Assembly (NCBI GenBank): GCA_014799665.1
Contig: JAAVHP010000023.1
Span: forward strand, 1 to 15,149
DNA: 15,149 nt
Reading direction: 5' to 3'
DNA from: Clostridiales bacterium
GTDB lineage: Bacteria; Bacillota; Clostridia; Christensenellales; Pumilibacteraceae
The notes beneath the pieces were generated by a model, which searched no databases, was not told the DNA's origin, and saw only the letters and a program-made list of their open reading frames with translations. Position numbers and translations under genes: made by a program. Positions within the stretch are counted from its first letter, which is position 1, and each line of letters begins with the position of its first letter. Of this stretch, positions 1 to 6,786 are shown in pieces.

Positions 1-206
1 ATATGCGCTTTTCCTGCAGCATGGAGAACTATATCATACTCCTCCTTAATTTCCGGCACCTGCGAAGCAAGATCTGCCACAATATCATTTGAGCCATCGC
101 GACCCACAGTGGACACAAGCTCATATTCCGACTTAAGCTGATTTAATATATTAGCTCCCAAGAAACCGGAGGCACCGGTAAAAAGGATTTTCTGAGGTTG
201 TTTCAT
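1..206 (-). CDS. NAD-dependent epimerase/dehydratase, N-terminal part (runs off the left edge)
   Basis: The gene starts at an ATG at 204-206 and reads off the window after about 68 codons, so only the N-terminus is visible. It opens with MKQPQKILFTGASGFLGANI, a Rossmann-fold beta strand followed by the GxxGxxG nucleotide-binding loop (TGASGFLG, residues 10-17) typical of extended short-chain dehydrogenase/epimerases acting on nucleotide sugars. A later VLHAAGKAH stretch matches the conserved position after the fourth beta strand in this superfamily. The catalytic YxxxK motif and substrate domain lie outside the window, so 4-epimerase, dehydratase and reductase cannot be told apart. In Bacteroidales capsule loci an epimerase of this kind often sits at the end of the operon next to a WecA/MraY-like priming transferase. 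That partner is inferred here, not seen. Confidence 0.8.
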   Translation of the reverse strand, partial: MKQPQKILFTGASGFLGANILNQLKSEYELVSTVGRDGSNDIVADLASQVPEIKEEYDIVLHAAGKAH

Positions 207-240
207 TTTGTTTAACTAAGGAATATGGATAAAATTGAAT

Positions 241-271
241 TTCGCGCTTACGCGCTCAAGACGGTGTTGAT
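241..271 (-). repeat. GNRA-hairpin direct repeat, copy 1
   Basis: A GC-rich 31-bp element in AT-rich DNA that matches 1805-1835 with 4 mismatches in the same orientation. Read on the minus strand it contains GCGC-GTAA-GCGC, a 4-bp stem closed by a GNRA-type tetraloop. It sits about 35 nt upstream of the epimerase ATG, just as copy 2 sits upstream of the ATPase gene. It may be an RNA hairpin in a leader, a REP-like interspersed element, or the scar of an insertion. Confidence 0.55.
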
Positions 272-310
272 TTTGGAATGCGAAGTACTTAAATTCTACT
301 TGAGGAAGCC

Positions 311-369
311 TTGTTGAAACTTGGGGAAACTTGTTTCAGCTTGTTTCAGCTTGTTTCAGCATGAAACAT
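311..369. repeat. 10-bp tandem repeat array ending in an inverted repeat
   Basis: Three perfect tandem copies of TTGTTTCAGC lie at 331-360. They are preceded in the same 10-bp phase by two degenerate units carrying GAAACTTG (316-323 and 326-333). A further copy of TTGTTTCAG lies at 402-410 across the stop codon of the ATPase gene. The last tandem unit forms a perfect 7-bp inverted repeat, TGTTTCA-GCA-TGAAACA, at 352-368. A 10-bp period places each unit on the same face of the helix, as in iterons or cooperative operator arrays. It lies in the 200-bp gap between the ATPase gene and the epimerase gene. No promoter could be placed with confidence in that gap. Function is inferred only. Confidence 0.6.
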
Positions 370-406
370 GGAAATAGCTGAACAGCAATATATTATTTGA
401 TTTGTT

Positions 407-1720
407 TCAGTTTTCGGATTTAATTTTGTTCAAAATTCTGTTGACTTTTGAGAGGGAGATTTCCAATCGGGATGCGATCTGACGTTGTGTCATTCCCTCC
501 GCAGCGAGTCGGTTGATCTCTTCGGGTATATCAATATTTGTCTTGGCCGGGATGATATTGAGACAGGTTTGTTCCGACTCATTACCCTTGAAATCAAAGT
601 GAAGCCAGCCATTGGAAAAAACTCTTTCCGCCAGAATAACATTATTTTCGCCATATTCAATATGCCCGCTACGGGATTTGAGTTGCTTGATGTATTGGCA
701 TCCATTAGGATTAGTTGCTTTCCCAATAGCAAAACAGCTGTCGATGAAATTGAACAATCTCTTTGAGCCTTGAAGATCATTTTGAGAGATAAGAGTATTC
801 TCCTTTCTTTTACCCGTGTGGGCAAGAATCAAAATACTCAGATCATATTTCTGTTGCAATATCTTCAATCGATATATAAGAGCTGAAAGGTTTCTGGGTC
901 GATAACAATCTCTGCCGAGGAAAGATATATTATCAATTATAATAACTTTAAAATCACTTTCCTTAATCATCTTTTCAAGATCCTTTAGAAGGATTGTCTC
1001 CGGATGAGCAGACAAGAAAACCTCCGGGATAGGTTTAGATCGGAAAAAATTAGCAGGGAATCGGAAATAATTTCCACCGGGATCGCGGTAACGAGTGAAG
1101 AAAATATCATCCGACATTTCATAGTCACAGAATAGGACTTTCTGCGACTTTGCAATCTCAACGCCAATTTGAACAGCGAGGGCACTTTTGCCGAGATTTG
1201 AATCAGCGAAAAGACAACACAACTCACGTTCTTTCCATATATTCATCCAAAGGTTTTTGGAAGGTTGGGGTAACGAGGAAACGGGAATCTCAGAAGGGGA
1301 TTTAATTATATGCAGATCTTTCTCCGGTTGGACCGGGGTATCGAAAGTAACCCCATAGAAAGAATTGTTACCAACTTCGATAGCTTCATTAGTTTTCAGT
1401 TCACGGAGTCTATTTTCAGCTTGGTAGATTATATAATCCCAGTTGATTTTATGATCTCTGAGATGAGCGTATCCCCAAAGTAAAGATTGGATGGTATTAG
1501 CGAGTTGGACAATATCCTTCACAGGGCGACCGGCCTCACGAATCAGGCAACCTTCCCTATCGAATGGATAAAGAATGTCATCTTTAATGACGACCTTCCA
1601 ATCGTCGTATTCTTGAAACTCATAGAAACGATTTTTTATGAGTTGAGAGAAATATCTTGGTGCCTGGTAAAGGATAATATTTCCAGCTTGGTCGGTGGTA
1701 GATATGTTATTGAAATCCAT
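407..1720 (-). CDS. AAA/RecA-fold ATPase with C-terminal helix-turn-helix (RepA/AAA_25-like)
   Basis: A 437-residue soluble protein with no signal peptide or membrane segment. Residues 1-140 are not recognisable. The ATPase core runs from about 150 to 335: Walker A ADSNLGKS at 172-179, a likely catalytic glutamate in YEM (E201), Walker B VIIIDN at 259-264, a LAHTGK sensor-like motif at 299-304, and DLQGSK at 315-320, as seen in hexameric RepA/DnaB/RadA-like ATPases. The C-terminus (about 405-430, GMTQRQIASRLEISLSKVN) is a clear helix-turn-helix like those of resolvases. The family includes plasmid and phage replication helicases and recombination ATPases, so DNA binding coupled to ATP hydrolysis is likely but the role is unknown. 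It has no place in sugar chemistry although it lies co-oriented in the polysaccharide locus. It stands apart from its neighbours (253 bp upstream, 200 bp downstream), is bracketed by the repeats at 241-271 and 1805-1835, and is followed by a 10-bp tandem array. The ATG at 1718-1720 has a modest AAGGA upstream. Confidence 0.8.
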   Translation of the reverse strand: MDFNNISTTDQAGNIILYQAPRYFSQLIKNRFYEFQEYDDWKVVIKDDILYPFDREGCLIREAGRPVKDIVQLANTIQSLLWGYAHLRDHKINWDYIIYQAENRLRELKTNEAIEVGNNSFYGVTFDTPVQPEKDLHIIKSPSEIPVSSLPQPSKNLWMNIWKERELCCLFADSNLGKSALAVQIGVEIAKSQKVLFCDYEMSDDIFFTRYRDPGGNYFRFPANFFRSKPIPEVFLSAHPETILLKDLEKMIKESDFKVIIIDNISFLGRDCYRPRNLSALIYRLKILQQKYDLSILILAHTGKRKENTLISQNDLQGSKRLFNFIDSCFAIGKATNPNGCQYIKQLKSRSGHIEYGENNVILAERVFSNGWLHFDFKGNESEQTCLNIIPAKTNIDIPEEINRLAAEGMTQRQIASRLEISLSKVNRILNKIKSEN

Positions 1721-1804
1721 TATAAATCTTATTCCTTTGATTATTGATGCAAAGAAAATAAGAAAAGAGAGAAATGGATTCTTAAATATTTACTTTATTG
1801 GGAT

Positions 1805-1835
1805 TTCGCGCTTCCGCGCTCAACACAGTGTAGAT
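1805..1835 (-). repeat. GNRA-hairpin direct repeat, copy 2
   Basis: Second copy of the GC-rich repeat, 27 of 31 bases identical to 241-271 in the same orientation. On the minus strand the core reads GCGC-GGAA-GCGC, so the loop changed from GTAA to GGAA while staying a GNRA tetraloop and the stem is unchanged. An adjoining ACAC-A-GTGT palindrome is also present. It lies 85 nt upstream of the ATPase start codon. Confidence 0.55.
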
Positions 1836-1850
1836 GAGGAAGAAAGTTAA

Positions 1851-1892
1851 ACTACCTTAAAAATATTATTTAGATTTATATTATAAGGTAGT
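1851..1892. repeat. Inverted repeat with AT-rich spacer after the last operon gene
   Basis: A perfect 9-bp inverted repeat, ACTACCTTA (1851-1859) and TAAGGTAGT (1884-1892), separated by 24 AT-rich bases. It lies about 80 bp beyond the stop of the terminal GT2 gene and upstream of the ATPase gene. It could serve as a weak terminator for the glycosyltransferase operon or as a protein-binding site. The long loop and the lack of a strong T-run on the minus strand make a classic intrinsic terminator doubtful. Apart from this and the copy-2 repeat, nothing else is seen between 1721 and 1973. Confidence 0.4.
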
Positions 1893-1973
1893 CAACTAAC
1901 TTAATGATGAAGACTCCCGAGACTTTTAGCATATCATGGGAACTAAAATACAATATGCTGGTCTACAACCCAT

Positions 1974-2783
1974 TCAACTTAGAGACTTCTTTTTATAAGA
2001 AATTTTCTGTTTAATTTTTTTATAAAAATAATAAGGCATATAGTATCCTATTAAAAGTACCCCCGACAAAAATTTATTGTATTTAAGCACCTTATTATAC
2101 ATATTGATATTATATTTGAGCATTTCAATTTTATTAGAAGATATTGACCCTGTCCTTTTTCTATAAATGCCCAAAGATTTTTGAAGACCATAAGCCTTCC
2201 CATAGTTTTTAATTATTTTGACCCATAATCCCCAATCTTGACGTTTACGAAGGAGTGGCATATACGTCTTTCCTATTTTTGCAGTATCGTACATAGCAGT
2301 TAGGCATCCAATACTATTATCCCTTACAATCTGTAAGAATGAAAGCGATTTCAAACACTCTACAAATCCAATTATCTGCCCTTTCTCATTAATAACATCA
2401 TAGGATGTATAACTCAATGCACATTCCATTTTTTGCATAAATTGGATCTGTTCTTCAAGTTTTGTTGGATACCAACAATCATCTGAATCGCAAAAAGCAA
2501 TATACCTTCCGTTAGCATATTTTATAGAATTATTCCTTGCTACAGCTGCTCCAGAATTTCCTGCTAAGGAAAAAAATTTAATTCTTGAATCTTTGGAGGC
2601 GTAATTAGCAATAATATCGAGTGTCCTATCTTGAGAACAATCATCGGTAATCAACAATTCCCAATTCTTATATGACTGAGCTAATATTGATTCTATCGTT
2701 TCCGATATATATTCTGCAGAATTATATGATGGAGTGATGATTGATACCAAATCACCAGAATGTTCTTGCCTTATTGCGTTCAT
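1974..2783 (-). CDS. Family 2 glycosyltransferase, last gene of the operon
   Basis: A 269-residue GT-A fold transferase expected to add a sugar from a nucleotide-sugar donor to the lipid-linked repeat unit at the cytoplasmic face. The N-terminal half carries the GT2 signature: VSIITPSYN (13-21), LLITDDCS (43-50) for nucleotide binding, and FCDSDD (97-102), the DxD-type metal and donor site. RQDWGLW (181-187) stands where the catalytic-base ED motif of GT2 enzymes is found, with glutamate replaced by glutamine but the aspartate kept. IYRKRTGSIS (207-216) is a common GT2 C-terminal block. The basic C-terminus (KKIKQK, YKKK) suggests membrane contact. It starts at ATG 2781-2783, 13 nt after the preceding gene. 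The sugar specificity cannot be read from sequence. Confidence 0.88.
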   Translation of the reverse strand: MNAIRQEHSGDLVSIITPSYNSAEYISETIESILAQSYKNWELLITDDCSQDRTLDIIANYASKDSRIKFFSLAGNSGAAVARNNSIKYANGRYIAFCDSDDCWYPTKLEEQIQFMQKMECALSYTSYDVINEKGQIIGFVECLKSLSFLQIVRDNSIGCLTAMYDTAKIGKTYMPLLRKRQDWGLWVKIIKNYGKAYGLQKSLGIYRKRTGSISSNKIEMLKYNINMYNKVLKYNKFLSGVLLIGYYMPYYFYKKIKQKISYKKKSLS

Positions 2784-2796
2784 TTGTTTATTTTAT

Positions 2797-3675
2797 TTAT
2801 TTCAACCCATTTTTGATATCTTGACTACTAATATTATAGTAATTCATTACCGCTGAAAGCTGTTTATCATTTTGAGCTTCCCCCCAATTACTATCTCTTA
2901 GAGAAGAATTAGAATGCATTTTTTGATAAATTAAATCAACTGGTAAAATGGGACGTGATAATTTTATCGGAGTACAATGAACACCTTGCAGAAAGGCCAT
3001 AAAAAAAAACCATATATCATCAGCATTCGGAGCTAATGACATAAACAGATTCTTATTATCAATATCCTTATACAATAAATCCTTCTTATAAATAATTCCG
3101 CCTATACCTGTAGGAAAAAAAATCCCTGTAGTAAAATCCTTTGTACCCAATTCCCATTGATTATATGGGAGCAACTTATTACCATTAAACCTGAGTTTGT
3201 GAACATGATAAGCATAAATACTATGGGGATTACTATCCATTGCCTCTACCAATCCTCGAACTAAATCTCTTGGATAATACTGATCATCATCCACTGTAAT
3301 TATATATTCTTCTCCAACTTCGTCTAATGTTGGAATTAATTTTTTATAAGATTTTAGATCCTCACAATATTTAATTTCAACACCATACTCATTTAGACTC
3401 TTTATTCTTTTTGGAAGGTTATCATCATTCCATTTATCATCGAGCCAAAGAATGATTCTATCTGGTTTCCGAGATTGCCTTAATAATGAAATAAGAGTAT
3501 AATAAACACTCTTTTTCACCCGTCTCCCATAGCTAGTCAAGGATACACAAACCTTTACAGGCAGCTCGGTCGCCCTCAACTTAGTAGGTCTGATAACATG
3601 GAGATCTACAAGATACTTTATAGAGTATCCTTTAATTGTTTTACCTACAATACTTAATTTATTTAATAAATTCAT
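2797..3675 (-). CDS. Putative GT-A glycosyltransferase with a DDD motif
   Basis: A 292-residue protein of a family found in capsule and LOS loci, without the classical GT2 N-terminus. Visible motifs (from the ATG at 3675) are VSLTSYGRR (44-52), ILWLDD (75-80), SYKKLIP (109-115) and ITVDDDQYYP (126-135), the last being a DxD-type metal-binding site. LAPNADDIW lies further on. This order (S/T-R near the start, YKKLIP, DDD, ADD-W) fits a GT-A-like hexosyltransferase. The ATG overlaps the TGA of the polymerase gene by one base (TGATG). A GTG three bases upstream (3678) is also possible, with a GAAAAG just before it. A run of nine T in the coding strand (3001-3009) and one of eight (3115-3122) could be slippage-prone. 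Acceptor and donor are unknown. Confidence 0.72.
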   Translation of the reverse strand: MNLLNKLSIVGKTIKGYSIKYLVDLHVIRPTKLRATELPVKVCVSLTSYGRRVKKSVYYTLISLLRQSRKPDRIILWLDDKWNDDNLPKRIKSLNEYGVEIKYCEDLKSYKKLIPTLDEVGEEYIITVDDDQYYPRDLVRGLVEAMDSNPHSIYAYHVHKLRFNGNKLLPYNQWELGTKDFTTGIFFPTGIGGIIYKKDLLYKDIDNKNLFMSLAPNADDIWFFFMAFLQGVHCTPIKLSRPILPVDLIYQKMHSNSSLRDSNWGEAQNDKQLSAVMNYYNISSQDIKNGLK

Positions 3676-4967
3676 CACTTTTCATTATTTAAAGACACAA
3701 ACCGATTCCTAGAATTACTTTTACTATGAAATTTTCTAAAAATTGATCCATATGATTGTCCATAAATTGAGAATTTATACTTACTTAAATAATATAATAT
3801 AAATGAAATAATATATATCTCCCAAATTCTCTCGAGCCCTAAACCATAATTAAACCATCCAAAGAATAATACGGCAAGAGTTAAAGCATAAGAACTTGCT
3901 AAAAAAATCGAATTACTGCGAAGATAAAGAACCCTAAAGAAATAACAAAGCAATCCAGAGTAAAAAGAATTTGTTATTACATATTTCATACCTCCTGATG
4001 TATAGAAGTTTCCAAAGAAAGTACAGACATTACTTTGAGTTCCCAAAAATAAATCAGTAGTTATCCATAATTTAGAATGGAATGAAAAAGACGAGGGATC
4101 TATCCAAGACATAAATAATTTTACAAAGGGATGTGTCATACCGGTTCCATGAAATTCCATATTCTTATCAATTATTTCACTTAAAGGTAAAATACCTGAT
4201 GTGATATAAAAGTAAAAATGACGAGCAACAAACTCCATAAAATGGTCATTATCCTCTATCCCTGTATTCAATCTATAATACAATACAAATACCAAAAGCA
4301 AAACCAGACCACCTATTATTATGGTTTTAGGATTTATCTTCATTCCGGTAAATCCCATTGTCACAAATCCGGCTACTAAAGAATAGGTTAACCATGTTTT
4401 TGAGCCTATGGCAGTAATCAACATCATTAGTAATAAAATTACTCCAATACGTTTAAGAGGTTTGCACTTATAACCAAAATAATATGGTACTGCCAATATG
4501 AGAACATTCGAGATTCTACCTGCTATTCCTCCTTTTCCTACTTCATCACCCATCTCTTTTGAAGCAAAGTCACCAGAAGACCCTGACTTTAAAGTCAACA
4601 ACATGGAGAATAAAATACATATTCCAAAGATTATATTTATCAGGCTCTTATCATTTACACCAGCGTACAAGGATCTTTTTTCATCACACACACCACTTTC
4701 AGGGAAAGCCTTTTTAATAATAATTTCGCAAGTGGCTCCTCCTATCCAAAAAATCACCAAACCCACAGACCATAAATTTAGGCATAACGGATTAAATGGT
4801 ACAAAATACATTGCTTTATTAAATGCAACGCATATCAACATTATAATTGTAAAAGGGATAGATAGAAAAAAAAACGGATTAATAACTGTACGACATCTCT
4901 TGTATTCAATAATATTGAACACAACTACAATTGTAAAATAGATGAAGTAGCTTAAGAATGCTTCCAT
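3675..4967 (-). CDS. wzy: Wzy-type polysaccharide repeat-unit polymerase
   Basis: A 430-residue very hydrophobic protein with about 10-12 predicted membrane segments, for example near residues 3-20, 30-49, 62-80, 108-125, 172-188 and 214-231. A larger loop follows about residue 232 and includes RHFYFYITSGILPL and a HPFVKLF stretch, as in O-antigen polymerases. It is the only polytopic protein here apart from the flippase, and its place among glycosyltransferases supports the polymerase call. Wzy proteins join undecaprenyl-linked repeat units at the periplasmic face of the inner membrane. Sequence conservation in this family is poor, so the call rests on topology, length and context. It is strongly AT-rich. 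The coding strand has a run of nine T at 4866-4874. The ATG overlaps the stop of the upstream gene by one base (TAATG). O-antigen ligase is the main alternative. Confidence 0.78.
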   Translation of the reverse strand: MEAFLSYFIYFTIVVVFNIIEYKRCRTVINPFFFLSIPFTIIMLICVAFNKAMYFVPFNPLCLNLWSVGLVIFWIGGATCEIIIKKAFPESGVCDEKRSLYAGVNDKSLINIIFGICILFSMLLTLKSGSSGDFASKEMGDEVGKGGIAGRISNVLILAVPYYFGYKCKPLKRIGVILLLMMLITAIGSKTWLTYSLVAGFVTMGFTGMKINPKTIIIGGLVLLLVFVLYYRLNTGIEDNDHFMEFVARHFYFYITSGILPLSEIIDKNMEFHGTGMTHPFVKLFMSWIDPSSFSFHSKLWITTDLFLGTQSNVCTFFGNFYTSGGMKYVITNSFYSGLLCYFFRVLYLRSNSIFLASSYALTLAVLFFGWFNYGLGLERIWEIYIISFILYYLSKYKFSIYGQSYGSIFRKFHSKSNSRNRFVSLNNEK

Positions 4968-5950
4968 TAATGGAAATTTTTTAGGATGTCTGAAAGATAC
5001 TCTCCGTTAGCTAACTTTTGTCCTATATTTTCTGCGTTATCCTTCATTCTTTTATAATCTTCTTCTGAAAGATTAGATAAAAGAGTATTAATATCTTTCA
5101 AAGACTCTACTGCAATGCCAATATTATTATTCTTGACAAATTCAGACATAGCAGACTCTTTCCATACAATTACAGGAAGACCTGCCGAGAGATACATGGA
5201 TAATTTATGCGGACTAATATATCTTAAATATTTACCTGTTATACCACTACATTCATCGATTGATTCTCCATCCCATACTAAACCAAAATGAGATTTAAGG
5301 TTAACAGCTAATTTATCGGGTGAAAAGCAACCACAATACTCCAAACCTTCATTTAGACTTTGATTCTCTATTCCTATACCAAATAATCGAAATGAAACTA
5401 AATCATTTCCTTTCAATTGAGATAAAAAATCACTTTTACCTAAATTACCGGCAAATGCAATCTTGTATCCATCTTTATCAGGTTCCTTTGATAAGGTACT
5501 ATCCAAATAATCAAATATCTTTAGGACTTCTATATTTTTATTAATATTATTATCCAAAAGCCATTTTTTCATTGAAGCCGTATGAGCTATGACAAGATCC
5601 GCCATCTTCAATGGCTCAACTGTATCCAAACTTACATCCCTTAGACAATTCAAATCATGAATCAGGATTATTACCTTACAACCCTTCTCATGAGCCCTTG
5701 CAATTTGCTTTTCACATAAATTAGTAGGATATTGAAGAAATAGCACACCATTTTTTGGCATACTTAAATAGCCCTTTACATTCGAGAGAACAGTATAAAT
5801 TCTGCCCAATAGTCTATTTTGGATACATTTTGCAGATAACCCAATATTTGTATATCCATTTTTCGATAAGATTTGCTCTGCATCAAGCTTTGCTTTGGAA
5901 GAAGCTGTGTACTTATCAGGATAGTTTTTTGAAATAAATACTTTCTTCAT
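4967..5950 (-). CDS. Galactofuranosyltransferase-like GT-B glycosyltransferase
   Basis: A 327-residue protein resembling beta-1,6-galactofuranosyltransferases such as WbbI of E. coli K-12 and related sugar transferases. Features are an N-terminal ISKNYPDKYTASSKA segment, ILIHDLN (95-101), FAGNLGK (166-172), FGLVWDGES (222-230), and the conserved block at 239-263 with key residues G239-K-Y-L-R and the S-x-H-K-L-S-x-Y-L-x-A-G-L-P-V pattern, which forms the donor side of a GT-B fold. Family members use UDP-galactofuranose. The donor-making mutase glf lies two genes upstream in the same operon, which supports that donor. Its start (5948-5950) overlaps the preceding stop by one base. The assignment to galactofuranose is inference from family and context. 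Confidence 0.75.
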   Translation of the reverse strand: MKKVFISKNYPDKYTASSKAKLDAEQILSKNGYTNIGLSAKCIQNRLLGRIYTVLSNVKGYLSMPKNGVLFLQYPTNLCEKQIARAHEKGCKVIILIHDLNCLRDVSLDTVEPLKMADLVIAHTASMKKWLLDNNINKNIEVLKIFDYLDSTLSKEPDKDGYKIAFAGNLGKSDFLSQLKGNDLVSFRLFGIGIENQSLNEGLEYCGCFSPDKLAVNLKSHFGLVWDGESIDECSGITGKYLRYISPHKLSMYLSAGLPVIVWKESAMSEFVKNNNIGIAVESLKDINTLLSNLSEEDYKRMKDNAENIGQKLANGEYLSDILKNFH

Positions 5951-6786
5951 TACTGTAGATTTGGGAGAAATATACCATCATTTTTTAATCCGACAACAAC
6001 TGAATCATAAAGATCTATTTTTTTAGCTCTATGTAAGTTATTCATTTTAAAAGTTAGATTTCTTATCAGATTTCTGATTTTTAACTTATAAGGATTATTC
6101 TTCTTATCAGAAGTGGTTGACAATGCTGTTACAGATAATTTATTATGCGACATCCATAACCCTAATAACGCTTCTCCCATATACCCTATATTTCTTTTTT
6201 GACGGGTATATCCACTCGGTTTAACCCGACTCTCAACTTTCTCCAGTAGAGGGAACAAGAATCTACAATACTCGTTATAGACCTCCCGATGCGCTATCAG
6301 CATATTAAATACTGTATATTTATTAGAATTACAGAAATAATCAATTACCGACGACTTCATTTCGGGATACAAGTCCAATAGTGTATCAAGCAGAATATAT
6401 GTATCTTCAAGACCTATAAATGATGCCAACTTTACCAAATTTGAAACATCCGATACATATTCCTTAGAGATCAATGTATTCCCTTTTTTTAGTTCCCTTC
6501 TAATTGTTGATTCATCTACATCAAAATATCTGCGATAGTGAGCAAGACCTAAATAATCCTCAGACTGCAGATTCTTCCATGCCCAGTACATTGCAGTCAA
6601 TTCACAATATGAGGCATTTTTATCTGAAATATTTTCCCCTGTATTGTCCCCGGGGATTCCCAAATCTAAATCAGCATGTAATTTTTTTCCCACTTGGAGT
6701 GGAAAATACATTTCCGTAGATCTTATATTTGGGTCTTTCTTATGACAAGCGACTACAACCTTAACTTTCTCTTCTTTATAATTCAT
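5950..6786 (-). CDS. DUF4422 domain glycosyltransferase
   Basis: A 278-residue protein matching the DUF4422 family of putative glycosyltransferases common in polysaccharide loci. Diagnostic blocks are VVVACHKK (10-17), the region 52-72 with N-I-S-x-K-N-x-x-Y-C-E-L-T-A-x-Y-W-A-W-K-N, and YLGLAHYRRYF (78-88). The family is thought to transfer hexoses, sometimes galactofuranose or galactose, but few members are characterised biochemically. ATG (6784-6786) overlaps the glf stop in an ATGA tetranucleotide, so translation is probably coupled to the mutase. A soluble cytoplasmic protein with no membrane segment. Its position between glf and the GalfT-like gene makes a second galactofuranose-related transferase one possibility, though unproven. 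Confidence 0.82.
   Translation of the reverse strand: MNYKEEKVKVVVACHKKDPNIRSTEMYFPLQVGKKLHADLDLGIPGDNTGENISDKNASYCELTAMYWAWKNLQSEDYLGLAHYRRYFDVDESTIRRELKKGNTLISKEYVSDVSNLVKLASFIGLEDTYILLDTLLDLYPEMKSSVIDYFCNSNKYTVFNMLIAHREVYNEYCRFLFPLLEKVESRVKPSGYTRQKRNIGYMGEALLGLWMSHNKLSVTALSTTSDKKNNPYKLKIRNLIRNLTFKMNNLHRAKKIDLYDSVVVGLKNDGIFLPNLQ

Noticed and set aside
311..369. Possible CRISPR array from the tandem repeats
   Set aside because: Units are 10 bp with no spacers, and no cas genes are nearby. It is a simple tandem array.
490..825. Overlapping open frames inside the ATPase gene and similar ones inside glf, wzx and the aminotransferase
   Set aside because: They are shadows in other frames of genes with strong family motifs and have no independent support.
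1851..1892. Invertible promoter of the Bacteroides Mpi type
   Set aside because: The inverted repeats are only 9 bp and 24 nt apart, far shorter than known invertible promoter segments. No promoter consensus or invertase gene is seen.
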